Assembly (NCBI GenBank): GCA_964595455.1
Contig: CAZQQL010000117.1
Coordinates: 1-8,468, forward strand
Length of the DNA stretch: 8,468 bases
Direction of reading: 5' to 3'
Origin: DAOUEG01 sp964595455
GTDB lineage: Bacteria > Chloroflexota > Dehalococcoidia > Dehalococcoidales > RBG-16-60-22
The notes below the pieces were generated by a model. It did not search any database. It saw nothing but the letters and a program-made list of their open reading frames with translations, and was not told the DNA's origin. Made by a program: the position numbers and the translations under genes. Positions 1-5,258 of this stretch are shown here, one piece after another. The stretch's first letter is position 1, and every line of letters begins with the position of its first letter.

Positions 1-88
1 CCGCCATACTACGTAAACTGAGGCACTTTTGTGACATATCGTCAAATTTAGTTTTTTCGTCTACGCAATACCATAACTCCTCTTCTAT

Positions 89-117
89 TTTACGTGTGTC
101 CGAGCGAATGATATAAT
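89..117 (+). promoter_or_regulatory. Probable sigma-70-type promoter of hisA
   Basis: A -35-like TTTACG (89-94, 4 of 6 consensus) and a perfect -10 TATAAT (112-117) are separated by exactly 17 nt. Transcription would start near 124, giving a leader of about 27 nt before the proposed hisA start at 151. The surrounding 140 bases are AT-rich compared with the genes. I see no gene in 1-88, only a weak 4-bp inverted repeat (TGAC at 32-35, GTCA at 41-44) that might be an operator. The call is from sequence pattern only. Confidence 0.6.
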
Positions 118-137
118 CGGAGCATAATCTTTCTTTA

Positions 138-143
138 GTGAGG
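138..143 (+). promoter_or_regulatory. Shine-Dalgarno that places the hisA start at an ATA codon
   Basis: GTGAGG sits at 138-143, with its GAGG core at 140-143. It is followed by a 7-nt spacer and then ATA at 151-153. The hisA frame is closed upstream by TGA at 139-141, so this site can only serve a start at or just after 142. The spacing fits 151. Confidence 0.6.
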
Positions 144-150
144 CACCACC

Positions 151-870
151 ATAGACGTCATTCCATCTATCGATATCAGAGACGGTAAATGCGTCCGCCT
201 GTACCAGGGGGACTACCGGCAGGAGACGGTCTTCTCCGATGATCCGCTCGACCTGGCATTAAGCTACCAGAGCGCCGGAGCGCCGCGGCTGCACATCGTC
301 GATCTTGACGGGGCCGCAACCGGCATTATCGGCAACATGGACATCATCAGCGACATCGCCCGGGCGCTGCTCATACCCGTACAGCTCGGCGGCGGCATCC
401 GCAACATGGAGACTATCGAGCAACTTTTGAAAATAGGAGTTGAGCGGGTTGTCCTCGGTACCGCCGCGGTAGAGAATCCCGCCCTGGTCAGGGAAGCCTG
501 TAAGAAGTACCGGGACTCCATCATTGCCGGTATCGACGCACGGGACGGCATCGTAGCTACCCGCGGCTGGGTCAGAGATAGCGGACGGACTGCCGTGGAA
601 CTCGCCCTGGCAATGGAAGACGCCGGTGTGCGGCGCTTCATCTACACGGACATCTCACGGGACGGCACGCTGACCGAACCTAACTTCACAGCCACTGCTG
701 AACTTGTGGAGAAGCTGGACCTGCCGGTCATTGCCGCCGGCGGCGTGACCAGGGTCACGCACCTGAAGATGCTGGAAAAGCTCGGCGTGGAAGGGGCCAT
801 CATCGGCAAGGCGCTTTATACCGGGGACATCGTCCTGAAGGACGCCCTGGAAGAGATGCAGAAGTTCTAG
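151..870 (+). CDS. hisA: HisA, ProFAR isomerase of histidine biosynthesis (probable ATA start)
   Basis: This is phosphoribosylformimino-5-aminoimidazole carboxamide ribotide isomerase, the cytoplasmic (beta-alpha)8-barrel enzyme that performs the Amadori rearrangement of ProFAR to PRFAR. From 151 it encodes 239 residues, the usual family length. Seen in the translation: the N-terminal IPSIDIRDG with catalytic Asp8, LYQGDY near 17-22, phosphate-binding LGGGIR at 79-84, the second catalytic Asp in GIDARDG (Asp129), the HisA-typical TDISRDGT, and C-terminal AAGGV and IIGKALYTG. The first ATG in frame is at 337 (residue 63). Starting there would remove the first strands and Asp8, so it is not credible. 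No ATG, GTG, TTG or CTG initiator occurs between the in-frame stop at 139 and the conserved N-terminus. ATA at 151 falls exactly where family members have Met, just after a Shine-Dalgarno. No other his gene is in the window. The 3' end is 10 nt from the convergent DUF1385 gene. Identity is near certain; the start is unusual. Confidence 0.95.
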   Translation: MDVIPSIDIRDGKCVRLYQGDYRQETVFSDDPLDLALSYQSAGAPRLHIVDLDGAATGIIGNMDIISDIARALLIPVQLGGGIRNMETIEQLLKIGVERVVLGTAAVENPALVREACKKYRDSIIAGIDARDGIVATRGWVRDSGRTAVELALAMEDAGVRRFIYTDISRDGTLTEPNFTATAELVEKLDLPVIAAGGVTRVTHLKMLEKLGVEGAIIGKALYTGDIVLKDALEEMQKF

Positions 871-880
871 ACCCGGTTGC

Positions 881-1813
881 TCAGGCCGGCTGTACTGTCT
901 CCGGTACGCCCGCAACTGTTTCAGAGGCCGTTTCCCCGGCTGTATCAACTTCAACCGCTTTGTTCATGGCGGCTATCGCCACTTCTATCTGGCTGTCATC
1001 AGGCTCCGCTGTCGTCATGGATTGCAGCAGTAAACCGGGCGCCTGGACGATCTTCACCAGCCAGTTATTGCTGTACCGGGCAGTCAGGTAAATGACCTCG
1101 TACCCGAGCGCGGCAATGACCGGCAGCAGCAGGATACGGGATAATACCATCAGCCAGAGGGTATGCACGCCCACCAGCGAGAAGACCAGGATGGCGATGA
1201 TAAGGACGAGGAAAAGGAAGCTGGTGCCGCACCGCACATGGGCCGTGCCGTACTTTTTCACATTCTCCACCGTCAACGGCACGCCGGCTTCCCATGCATT
1301 GACTGATTTGTGTTCGGCGCCGTGATACATGAACGTCCGCTTGATATCTGAAAGCATCCCGATGATCTTCAGGTAAGCCAGAAAGATAATCATCCGGATA
1401 ACGCCCTCGATGAGGTTGAACATGACGGAGTTTGTGGGCACCCAGTTATCGATCAGCTTGGTCAGTCCCAGGGGCAGGAGAAAAAACAGGCCTACCGCCA
1501 GCGCCGCGGCGGAGATCAGCATGATGGCGATGGCTTTGTTGGAAAGGGTTTCCTCCTCTTCTTCCAGGCTGACATTGGCGGAATAGGTAAGGCTCCTTAT
1601 GCCGAGTATCATGGATTCCAGGAGGACGAGGACGCCGCGGGTGAACGGCCAGCGCCGGAACCGGCTGGAGAATGTGGCGCTGATCGGTTTGGCATCCACG
1701 ACGATGCCGCCGCCAGGCTGGCGGACAGCGGTCACGACCGATGTCCGTCCGCGTATCATCACTCCTTCAATGACGGCCTGTCCGCCGTAATGGTATTTCT
1801 TGTCTTTTGCCAT
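881..1813 (-). CDS. DUF1385 (YqhQ-like) integral membrane protein
   Basis: This is a 310-residue member of the DUF1385 family, represented by Bacillus YqhQ. The biochemical role is not firmly established. Seen: the signature N-terminus YGGQAVIEGVMIRG (9-22), four likely membrane segments (about 94-120, 129-154, 196-216 and 220-245), YHGAEHK at 163-169, the RCGTSF motif at 194-199, and the conserved block from QAPGLLLQSMTT to the DDSQIEVAIAAM region (257-283). The last 25 residues are a Thr/Ala/Glu-rich tail outside the conserved domain. The ATG at 1813 gives the expected N-terminus, but no Shine-Dalgarno precedes it. Instead the U-tract of an apparent terminator ends about 5 nt upstream, so expression may depend on read-through from rpmE or on an SD-independent start. 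In many Gram-positive-type genomes this family sits next to rpmE and prfA; here it follows rpmE, but convergent hisA takes the place of prfA. Confidence 0.9.
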   Translation of the reverse strand: MAKDKKYHYGGQAVIEGVMIRGRTSVVTAVRQPGGGIVVDAKPISATFSSRFRRWPFTRGVLVLLESMILGIRSLTYSANVSLEEEEETLSNKAIAIMLISAAALAVGLFFLLPLGLTKLIDNWVPTNSVMFNLIEGVIRMIIFLAYLKIIGMLSDIKRTFMYHGAEHKSVNAWEAGVPLTVENVKKYGTAHVRCGTSFLFLVLIIAILVFSLVGVHTLWLMVLSRILLLPVIAALGYEVIYLTARYSNNWLVKIVQAPGLLLQSMTTAEPDDSQIEVAIAAMNKAVEVDTAGETASETVAGVPETVQPA

Positions 1814-1817
1814 TGGT

Positions 1818-1851
1818 AAAGAAAAAGGAGCGGCGATTGTGTCCGCTCCTT
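1818..1851 (-). terminator. Intrinsic terminator after rpmE, just upstream of the DUF1385 gene
   Basis: On the - strand a 9-bp perfect stem (AAGGAGCGG paired with CCGCTCCTT, + positions 1843-1851 and 1825-1833) closes a 9-nt loop. The 3' arm runs straight into a T-rich stretch, TTTTTCTTT. This is a standard Rho-independent form that should end the rplU-rpmA-rpmE transcript about 30-60 nt beyond the rpmE stop. The DUF1385 ATG lies only about 5 nt after the T-tract, so the element may also act as an attenuator for that gene. Confidence 0.85.
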
Positions 1852-1879
1852 CTTGTTCCCTTAGTTCATCAGGCCGGTT

Positions 1880-2086
1880 TTATTTTTCGAGATTATAGCG
1901 CTTCTTGAATCGTTCGACGCGTCCGGCGGTATCCATCATACGGCGTTCACCGGTGAAGAACGGATGGCAGTTGCTGCATACTTCGACCTTCAGTTCCTTG
2001 CGGGTAGAACCGGTCTTGAACTTGTTCCCGCAGGCGCAGGTGACTTCCGCGTCCTCGTAGAATTTGGGATGAATTTTTTCCTTCAT
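1880..2086 (-). CDS. rpmE: 50S ribosomal protein L31, zinc-binding type
   Basis: bL31 of the large ribosomal subunit, 68 residues, the normal length. It is the Cys-containing C+ form: Cys17 and Cys19 (CxC) and Cys37 and Cys40 (CxxC) form a probable zinc site. The family hallmarks MKEKIHPKF at the N-terminus and NCHPFFTG (39-46) are visible. The frame is open upstream to 2143, but those extra 19 residues would overlap rpmA and are not conserved, so I choose the ATG at 2086. It follows the rpmA stop by 7 nt, consistent with co-transcription from the rplU promoter, and a terminator follows the gene. The zinc-binding form is the one used under zinc-replete conditions in organisms that also carry a C- paralogue; no paralogue is visible here. 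Confidence 0.96.
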   Translation of the reverse strand: MKEKIHPKFYEDAEVTCACGNKFKTGSTRKELKVEVCSNCHPFFTGERRMMDTAGRVERFKKRYNLEK

Positions 2087-2093
2087 CGTTATC

Positions 2094-2348
2094 TCAGTCA
2101 GCTTGAATGCTGACCCTTCTCCTGTTGTTACTGGCAGCTTCAAACTGCACTTTTCCGTTTACCAGGGCATAAAGCGTGTGGTCCTTACCCAACCCGACGT
2201 TGATGCCGGGGTGGATGCGGGTCCCGCGCTGCCGTACTATTATCGTGCCGGCCGTGACATTCTCGCCGGCGAAACGCTTGACGCCAAGCCGTTGTGATTG
2301 ACTATCGCGGCCGTTGCGGCTGGTGCCGCCACCTTTTTTATGCGCCAT
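2094..2348 (-). CDS. rpmA: 50S ribosomal protein L27
   Basis: bL27, 84 residues, full family length. Its N-terminal tail reaches into the peptidyl-transferase centre. The start MAHKKGGGTSRNGRDS and the LGVKRFAGENVTAGTIIVRQRG region are textbook. It lacks the cleavable N-terminal extension removed by the Prp protease in Firmicutes, which argues against a Firmicutes host. The gene overlaps the end of rplU by 11 nt, suggesting translational coupling. A GGAG about 10 nt before the ATG lies inside the rplU coding sequence. Confidence 0.97.
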   Translation of the reverse strand: MAHKKGGGTSRNGRDSQSQRLGVKRFAGENVTAGTIIVRQRGTRIHPGINVGLGKDHTLYALVNGKVQFEAASNNRRRVSIQAD

Positions 2349-2727
2349 CTGTCGGGGTCTCCTCTTTCTTCGTGCGACGTGTCGTCTTCTTCACCGGTTT
2401 GGCGGTATCCATGCCGGGAGCGACAATGCTATCGATGCTGAGCCGGGTGAAATCCTGCCGATGACCGTTCTTGCGGCGATAGCGGACCTTCGCCTTGAAT
2501 TTGAAAACGATGACCTTCTTGCCGCGCCCGTTTTCTTTGGCGGTCGCTACTACTTTGGCGCCATCCACGACGGGCTTACCGAAAGCGACATTCTCGCCTT
2601 CGCCGACAGCAAGGACTTTATCGATTTCCACGGTATCACCTTCGGCAACATCGAGCCGTTCCACGTCGATGGTCTGGCCTTCGGTTACCTTGTATTGCTT
2701 GCCACCTGTTTCGATAATCGCGTAAAT
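2338..2727 (-). CDS. rplU: 50S ribosomal protein L21 with basic C-terminal tail (probable ATT start)
   Basis: bL21 of the large subunit, first gene of the rplU-rpmA-rpmE operon. Reading the frame back to 2727 gives the complete conserved N-terminus, with YAIIETGGKQYKV at residues 2-14. The first conventional start codon, GTG at 2664, would discard 21 conserved residues. Between the in-frame TAA at 2773-2775 and 2664 there is no ATG, GTG, TTG or CTG. ATT at 2725-2727 sits at the Met position of homologues and follows GAGG by 6 nt. From there the protein has 129 residues. The core, including VFKFKAKVRYRRKNGHRQ, ends near residue 103. About 26 further residues, rich in Lys, Arg, Thr and Glu (PVKKTTRRTKKEE within it), form a tail absent from the E. 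coli protein. Identity is certain; the start is inferred. Confidence 0.94.
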   Translation of the reverse strand: MYAIIETGGKQYKVTEGQTIDVERLDVAEGDTVEIDKVLAVGEGENVAFGKPVVDGAKVVATAKENGRGKKVIVFKFKAKVRYRRKNGHRQDFTRLSIDSIVAPGMDTAKPVKKTTRRTKKEETPTDGA

Positions 2728-2733
2728 TTTGGG

Positions 2734-2739
2734 CCTCGC
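2734..2739 (-). promoter_or_regulatory. Shine-Dalgarno that places the rplU start at an ATT codon
   Basis: On the - strand GCGAGG (core GAGG at + 2734-2737) is followed by the 6-nt spacer CCCAAA and then ATT at 2727-2725. The next codons encode the conserved YAIIETGG. The spacing is normal for bacterial initiation and supports ATT as the initiator. Confidence 0.6.
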
Positions 2740-2772
2740 TTCTACGTGGGAATAATCCCGGAAACTCGCGTT

Positions 2773-2797
2773 TTATGAAGCCACTTTCACTTCATAA
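2773..2797 (-). promoter_or_regulatory. Hairpin in the 5' leader of the rplU operon (possible L21 leader)
   Basis: TTATGAAG and CTTCATAA form a perfect 8-bp stem around a 9-nt loop, starting about 7 nt after the predicted transcription start. A second short stem, GGGA with TCCC around 4 nt, lies at 2748-2759. The leader is about 77 nt long and precedes a ribosomal protein gene with an unusual start. This suggests autogenous control by L21, as proposed for the L21 leader RNAs of low-GC Gram-positives. I cannot show that the structures are homologous. Confidence 0.5.
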
Positions 2798-2810
2798 TCC
2801 ACAATCAAAA

Positions 2811-2839
2811 ATTATACCAGTTTTCCAGAAGTGAGTCAA
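2811..2839 (-). promoter_or_regulatory. Near-consensus sigma-70-type promoter of the rplU-rpmA-rpmE operon
   Basis: On the - strand, TTGACT (+ 2834-2839, 5 of 6 consensus) and TATAAT (+ 2811-2816, 6 of 6) are separated by exactly 17 nt. Transcription should start near 2804. This is the strongest promoter in the window, as expected for ribosomal protein genes. It lies between coaE and rplU, so the ribosomal genes need not rely on read-through from coaE. Confidence 0.85.
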
Positions 2840-2881
2840 TCGTATATAGCGGGTTTGTCAGACAGGCTGTTTTTTTCCCAC

Positions 2882-3481
2882 CTAAAGCCGCTTCAACAAT
2901 GTGTCCCATTCCCGGGTTACCCGTTGTTTTAACTCTTCAAGGGAGCAGTCCGTTTCGATGACGACATCCGCGAGCCGGCGGCGTTCTTCATCGCTCATCT
3001 GGGAGCGTATCCGGGAAAGAGCTTCCGTTTCCGAGTAGCCGGAGCGCTTTCTTAACCTGTCCAGGACGACCGGGACCGGCGCCAAGGTTATCCAGATTTC
3101 ATCCACCAGCCAGTTACGCCGGGATTCCAGCATGGCTGCTGCTTCAAGGACGGTAACAGAGGTCCCAGCCCCTTTGAACCCGGCCAGGCGTTCCTTGACC
3201 ACGGCATCGATGGCGGGGTGAATGATACCGTTGAGTTTCTGCAGCGCTGCCCGGTCATTGAACACGATCGCTCCCAGCTTTGTCCTGTTTATTTCCTTTT
3301 CTTCCCCGAGGATGCCGTTTCCGAAGGTTGCGATGAGTTGCTTGTAGGCGGAAGTCCCCGGCTGGTAGACTTCATGGCCGGTCCGGTCCAGGTCCATATA
3401 CGCCGCCCCGAGTTCCCGGAGGAACCCGGCCACGGTGCTCTTGCCCGTGCCGATACCGCCTGTCAGACCGATGACCTTCAT
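2882..3481 (-). CDS. coaE: Dephospho-CoA kinase (CoaE)
   Basis: Catalyses the ATP-dependent 3'-phosphorylation of dephospho-CoA, the last step of coenzyme A synthesis, in the cytoplasm. The protein has 199 residues, typical for the family. Seen: the N-terminal P-loop GGIGTGKST (8-16), the Asp30/Asp32 pair in YMDLD that belongs to the CoA-binding side, IHPAI in the middle, the VLEAAAMLES segment, and RIRSQMSDEER in the lid and C-terminal half. The frame stays open to a TTG at 3523, but the family N-terminus begins at the ATG at 3481, placing the P-loop at the usual distance. The upstream Shine-Dalgarno is poor (an A-rich stretch before the ATG). It is divergent from the DUF457 gene with 58 nt between them and lies upstream of the rplU operon in the same direction. 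I saw no clear terminator between coaE and the rplU promoter. Confidence 0.96.
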   Translation of the reverse strand: MKVIGLTGGIGTGKSTVAGFLRELGAAYMDLDRTGHEVYQPGTSAYKQLIATFGNGILGEEKEINRTKLGAIVFNDRAALQKLNGIIHPAIDAVVKERLAGFKGAGTSVTVLEAAAMLESRRNWLVDEIWITLAPVPVVLDRLRKRSGYSETEALSRIRSQMSDEERRRLADVVIETDCSLEELKQRVTREWDTLLKRL

Positions 3482-3500
3482 ACTTTTTTCGCAATTCGCG

Positions 3501-3515
3501 ATTATAGTATAGAAT
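3501..3515. promoter_or_regulatory. Overlapping -10-like elements in the coaE / DUF457 divergent region
   Basis: The 58-nt divergent spacer holds a perfect TATAAT on the - strand (+ 3501-3506) for coaE. It also holds TAGAAT on the + strand (3510-3515), with TTCGCA (3488-3493) as a 16-nt-spaced -35 for the DUF457 gene. The coaE -10 has no recognisable -35 and would leave a leader of only about 13 nt. Weak evidence, based on motif matches alone. Confidence 0.35.
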
Positions 3516-3539
3516 AGAACCAAGGGGATTTTCTATTCC

Positions 3540-4115
3540 ATGCTGTTATTCGCTCATGCCGGGATCGCACTCGGCGCAGCTGTCGTTACTTCCGGGATCG
3601 CGCAATCCATGAAACCCAGGGAAAAGCGCGCACCTTCCTGGCTGGCCGGCCTGGCCGGTTACCTGGATATACGCTGGTTGCTCGTAGGTTCGCTGCTGCC
3701 GGACATCATCGACAAACCCCTTGGTCAATACATCCTCTATGACTACATCGGTACGGGCCGGGCGTATGCTCATACGCTGGTTTTCCTTTTTGGGGTTATC
3801 GTCCTCGGCGTTGTAGTAAAAGCCGGGTTTCATCGGACCTGGGGAATGGCACTGGCGTTCGGTACGCTGGCCCACCAGGTCCTGGACTATCTCTGGGTCA
3901 GCCCGGAAGTGTGGTACTGGCCGTTTTACGGGTGGCATTTCGTGCCGATAGACGTGTATAACTGGTGGCCGGAAATACTCAAGACCCTCGTAACGACACC
4001 CCTCGTCTTCATTCCGGAACTAATTGGGCTGGTCATACTCGGCTCGTTCGGGATACGGCTGCTGCAAAGGAACAAAGTCGGGTCTTTCCTGCTGCGTGGA
4101 GATATCGGGGCATAG
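3540..4115 (+). CDS. YdjM/DUF457-type membrane-bound metal-dependent hydrolase
   Basis: A 191-residue polytopic inner-membrane protein resembling the LexA-binding, inner membrane-associated putative hydrolase family (E. coli YdjM, DUF457). Seen: His6 in the first hydrophobic segment (1-20), GSLLPDIIDKP with Asp55 and Asp58 (50-60), AHTLVF with His78, and AHQVLDYLW with His112 and Asp116. This is the pattern of His and Asp residues thought to bind metal in the family. Hydrophobic segments lie near 1-20, 45-57, 79-95, 103-119 and 150-175. The substrate is unknown. The ATG at 3540 follows AAGGGGA with an 11-nt spacer, slightly long. It is divergent from coaE, and its 3' end is 8 nt from the convergent methyltransferase gene. 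Confidence 0.75.
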   Translation: MLLFAHAGIALGAAVVTSGIAQSMKPREKRAPSWLAGLAGYLDIRWLLVGSLLPDIIDKPLGQYILYDYIGTGRAYAHTLVFLFGVIVLGVVVKAGFHRTWGMALAFGTLAHQVLDYLWVSPEVWYWPFYGWHFVPIDVYNWWPEILKTLVTTPLVFIPELIGLVILGSFGIRLLQRNKVGSFLLRGDIGA

Positions 4116-4123
4116 CTTCTGGT

Positions 4124-4657
4124 CTAAAGACGAGGCTTTACCGCGATGATCCCCGCCAAAGCCTGTTCCGGGACCATCAATCCTTCATGGTAACGCAGGA
4201 CACGAAAATCCCGGAACATGTCCAGCAGTTCATTGTGGTTTAAGAGAAAGTCCGGGTTGTGTGGGCGGCCGAACTGCTGCTGGTCGATGATATAGGTCTC
4301 GTAAACGATCATGCCGCCCGGCCTGAGGCCTTCACGTATGGATTGAACGAGAGGCCGGTGCAGGTAGTTAAAACAGATGATGAGGTCCCAGGCTTCCGGC
4401 TCAATGCAATATCCGCCGGCTTCGAGATCAGCGGTGATGGTCGTGATAGATGCACCGGCTTCGCGGGCTTTGAGCATAGCCTGTTCGACGGCTTCCGGAG
4501 AGATATCGACACCGGTCACCGCAAAGCCGTGTCGGGCCAGGAAAACGGCGTTACGCCCCGCTCCCATGGCGATGTCGAGAGCCTTTCCCGGAGGCAAAAG
4601 CCCGCTGTTTTCCACCAGGAACTGTGACGGCTCGGCCGGATAATCGTAGCGCTTCAC
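4124..4657 (-). CDS. Class I SAM-dependent methyltransferase, TehB-like
   Basis: A 177-residue Rossmann-fold methyltransferase. Seen: motif I LDIAMGAGRN (27-36) for SAM binding, the acidic residue ending strand 2 in TGVDIS (Asp51), TADLE (76-80), WDLIICFNYLH (90-100) as motif IV, and LRPGGMIVYETY (111-122). The C-terminal half resembles the small methyltransferases annotated as tellurite-resistance TehB-like, but the substrate cannot be told from sequence. Motif I has Ala-Met where many relatives have a Gly or Cys, a minor variation. The start is GTG at 4657; no ATG or other initiator lies between it and the upstream gene, and its Shine-Dalgarno is poor. It begins 16 nt after the stop of the rubrerythrin-like gene, so it is probably the last cistron of that transcript and may depend on coupling to it. 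Confidence 0.82.
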   Translation of the reverse strand: MKRYDYPAEPSQFLVENSGLLPPGKALDIAMGAGRNAVFLARHGFAVTGVDISPEAVEQAMLKAREAGASITTITADLEAGGYCIEPEAWDLIICFNYLHRPLVQSIREGLRPGGMIVYETYIIDQQQFGRPHNPDFLLNHNELLDMFRDFRVLRYHEGLMVPEQALAGIIAVKPRL

Positions 4658-4673
4658 GCGGACACAGTAACAG

Positions 4674-5141
4674 CTACCCCAGGTTTTTCCTGATGGCGGT
4701 GAGCTGTTCGAGGTGGCGTTTTTCCTCGTCGAGGATCGTATTGACCAGCGAGGCCATGCTTTGCGGGAGGACGTCCCTCAGTTCATAATAGAACAGGATG
4801 GAATCCTTCTCCGCGCTGATCGCCAGTTCGAGGGCTTTGAGGTCGGTATCCGCCTGCTCGGCCATCTCGCTGGTGATGAAGTCATCCGTGAAGACAGCGC
4901 CGTCGATTAATGCCTGTATATAGTCACGGTTCTCCGATGGAGTTTCCGCTTCGATATCCTGGTCGGTGAGCATGCTCTCGAAAGTAGCCTCGTGGATGCG
5001 TTCCATACCGGCGAGGCCCTCGAAGACCGCCTTGGCCCGGGGATCATCTGTGGACCTCGCCATGACATCGTAGAACATGATACCGCGCCGCTCGATACCG
5101 ATAGCGGTTTCTATCAGGTTTTTGGCTGTGAATTCCGGCAT
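4674..5141 (-). CDS. Rubrerythrin-like diiron protein without rubredoxin domain
   Basis: A 155-residue four-helix-bundle protein of the ferritin/rubrerythrin superfamily. The two half-sites are visible: Glu17 and Glu47xxHis50 in the first half, Glu111 and Glu140xxHis143 (EEKRH) in the second, spaced as in a diiron carboxylate site. Proteins of this type reduce hydrogen peroxide or bind and oxidise iron in anaerobes. The usual C-terminal rubredoxin domain is absent, so electrons must come from a separate carrier. A free rubredoxin is the next gene upstream. The ATG at 5141 is preceded by GGGG about 10 nt away, a weak ribosome site. A 114-nt gap with its own possible promoter separates it from the rubredoxin gene. 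The alternative reading is an iron-storage ferritin-like protein; the exact activity is not determinable. Confidence 0.88.
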   Translation of the reverse strand: MPEFTAKNLIETAIGIERRGIMFYDVMARSTDDPRAKAVFEGLAGMERIHEATFESMLTDQDIEAETPSENRDYIQALIDGAVFTDDFITSEMAEQADTDLKALELAISAEKDSILFYYELRDVLPQSMASLVNTILDEEKRHLEQLTAIRKNLG

Positions 5142-5200
5142 GATACACTACCCCAATATTTCCAGCAGATTTGGTCCCGTAAAATAATCCCTCACCCTCC

Positions 5201-5258
5201 CACGATAGAATTCTCGTCCCGGAAATGTTACTATAACTTCGTGCTGGATTGACGTCTA
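5201..5258 (-). promoter_or_regulatory. Possible promoter and operator-like palindromes upstream of the rubrerythrin-like gene
   Basis: On the - strand TAGACG (+ 5253-5258, using the rubredoxin stop codon) and TATAGT (+ 5230-5235) are separated by 17 nt, a plausible internal promoter with a leader of about 80 nt. The -10 lies within the inverted repeat GTTA-TAG-TAAC (+ 5227-5237). About 10 nt beyond it, at 5201-5216, ACGA and TCGT flank an 8-nt core that contains GAATTC. This layout, a dyad on the -10 and another near +10 to +20, would suit a repressor. No known box (Fur, PerR, Rex) is recognisable. Confidence 0.35.

Noticed and set aside
5..7. Possible - strand ATG of a gene leaving the window on the left
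   Set aside because: Only a few bases are visible, no Shine-Dalgarno precedes the ATG, and no matching -10 was found, so there is no support.
337..870. hisA starting at the first ATG (337)
   Set aside because: The frame upstream to 151 encodes the conserved HisA N-terminus including catalytic Asp8, so 337 is internal.
867..895. Shared bidirectional terminator between hisA and the DUF1385 gene
   Set aside because: Only short CCGG repeats that pair weakly, with no T-tract on either strand.
2338..2664. rplU starting at GTG 2664
   Set aside because: It would omit the 21 N-terminal residues that are conserved in L21 and clearly encoded upstream in the same frame.
2314..2778. 154-codon + strand open frame opposite rplU
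   Set aside because: It covers the rplU coding region and leader with no recognisable family; a shadow of the real gene.
2840..2881. Terminator after coaE
   Set aside because: The short TGTC/GACA dyad leaves almost no loop, and the T-tract lies on the wrong side for the coaE transcript.
3482..3523. N-terminal extension of CoaE from TTG 3523
   Set aside because: The extra 14 residues are not typical of CoaE and the segment overlaps promoter-like sequence. The ATG at 3481 gives the standard N-terminus.
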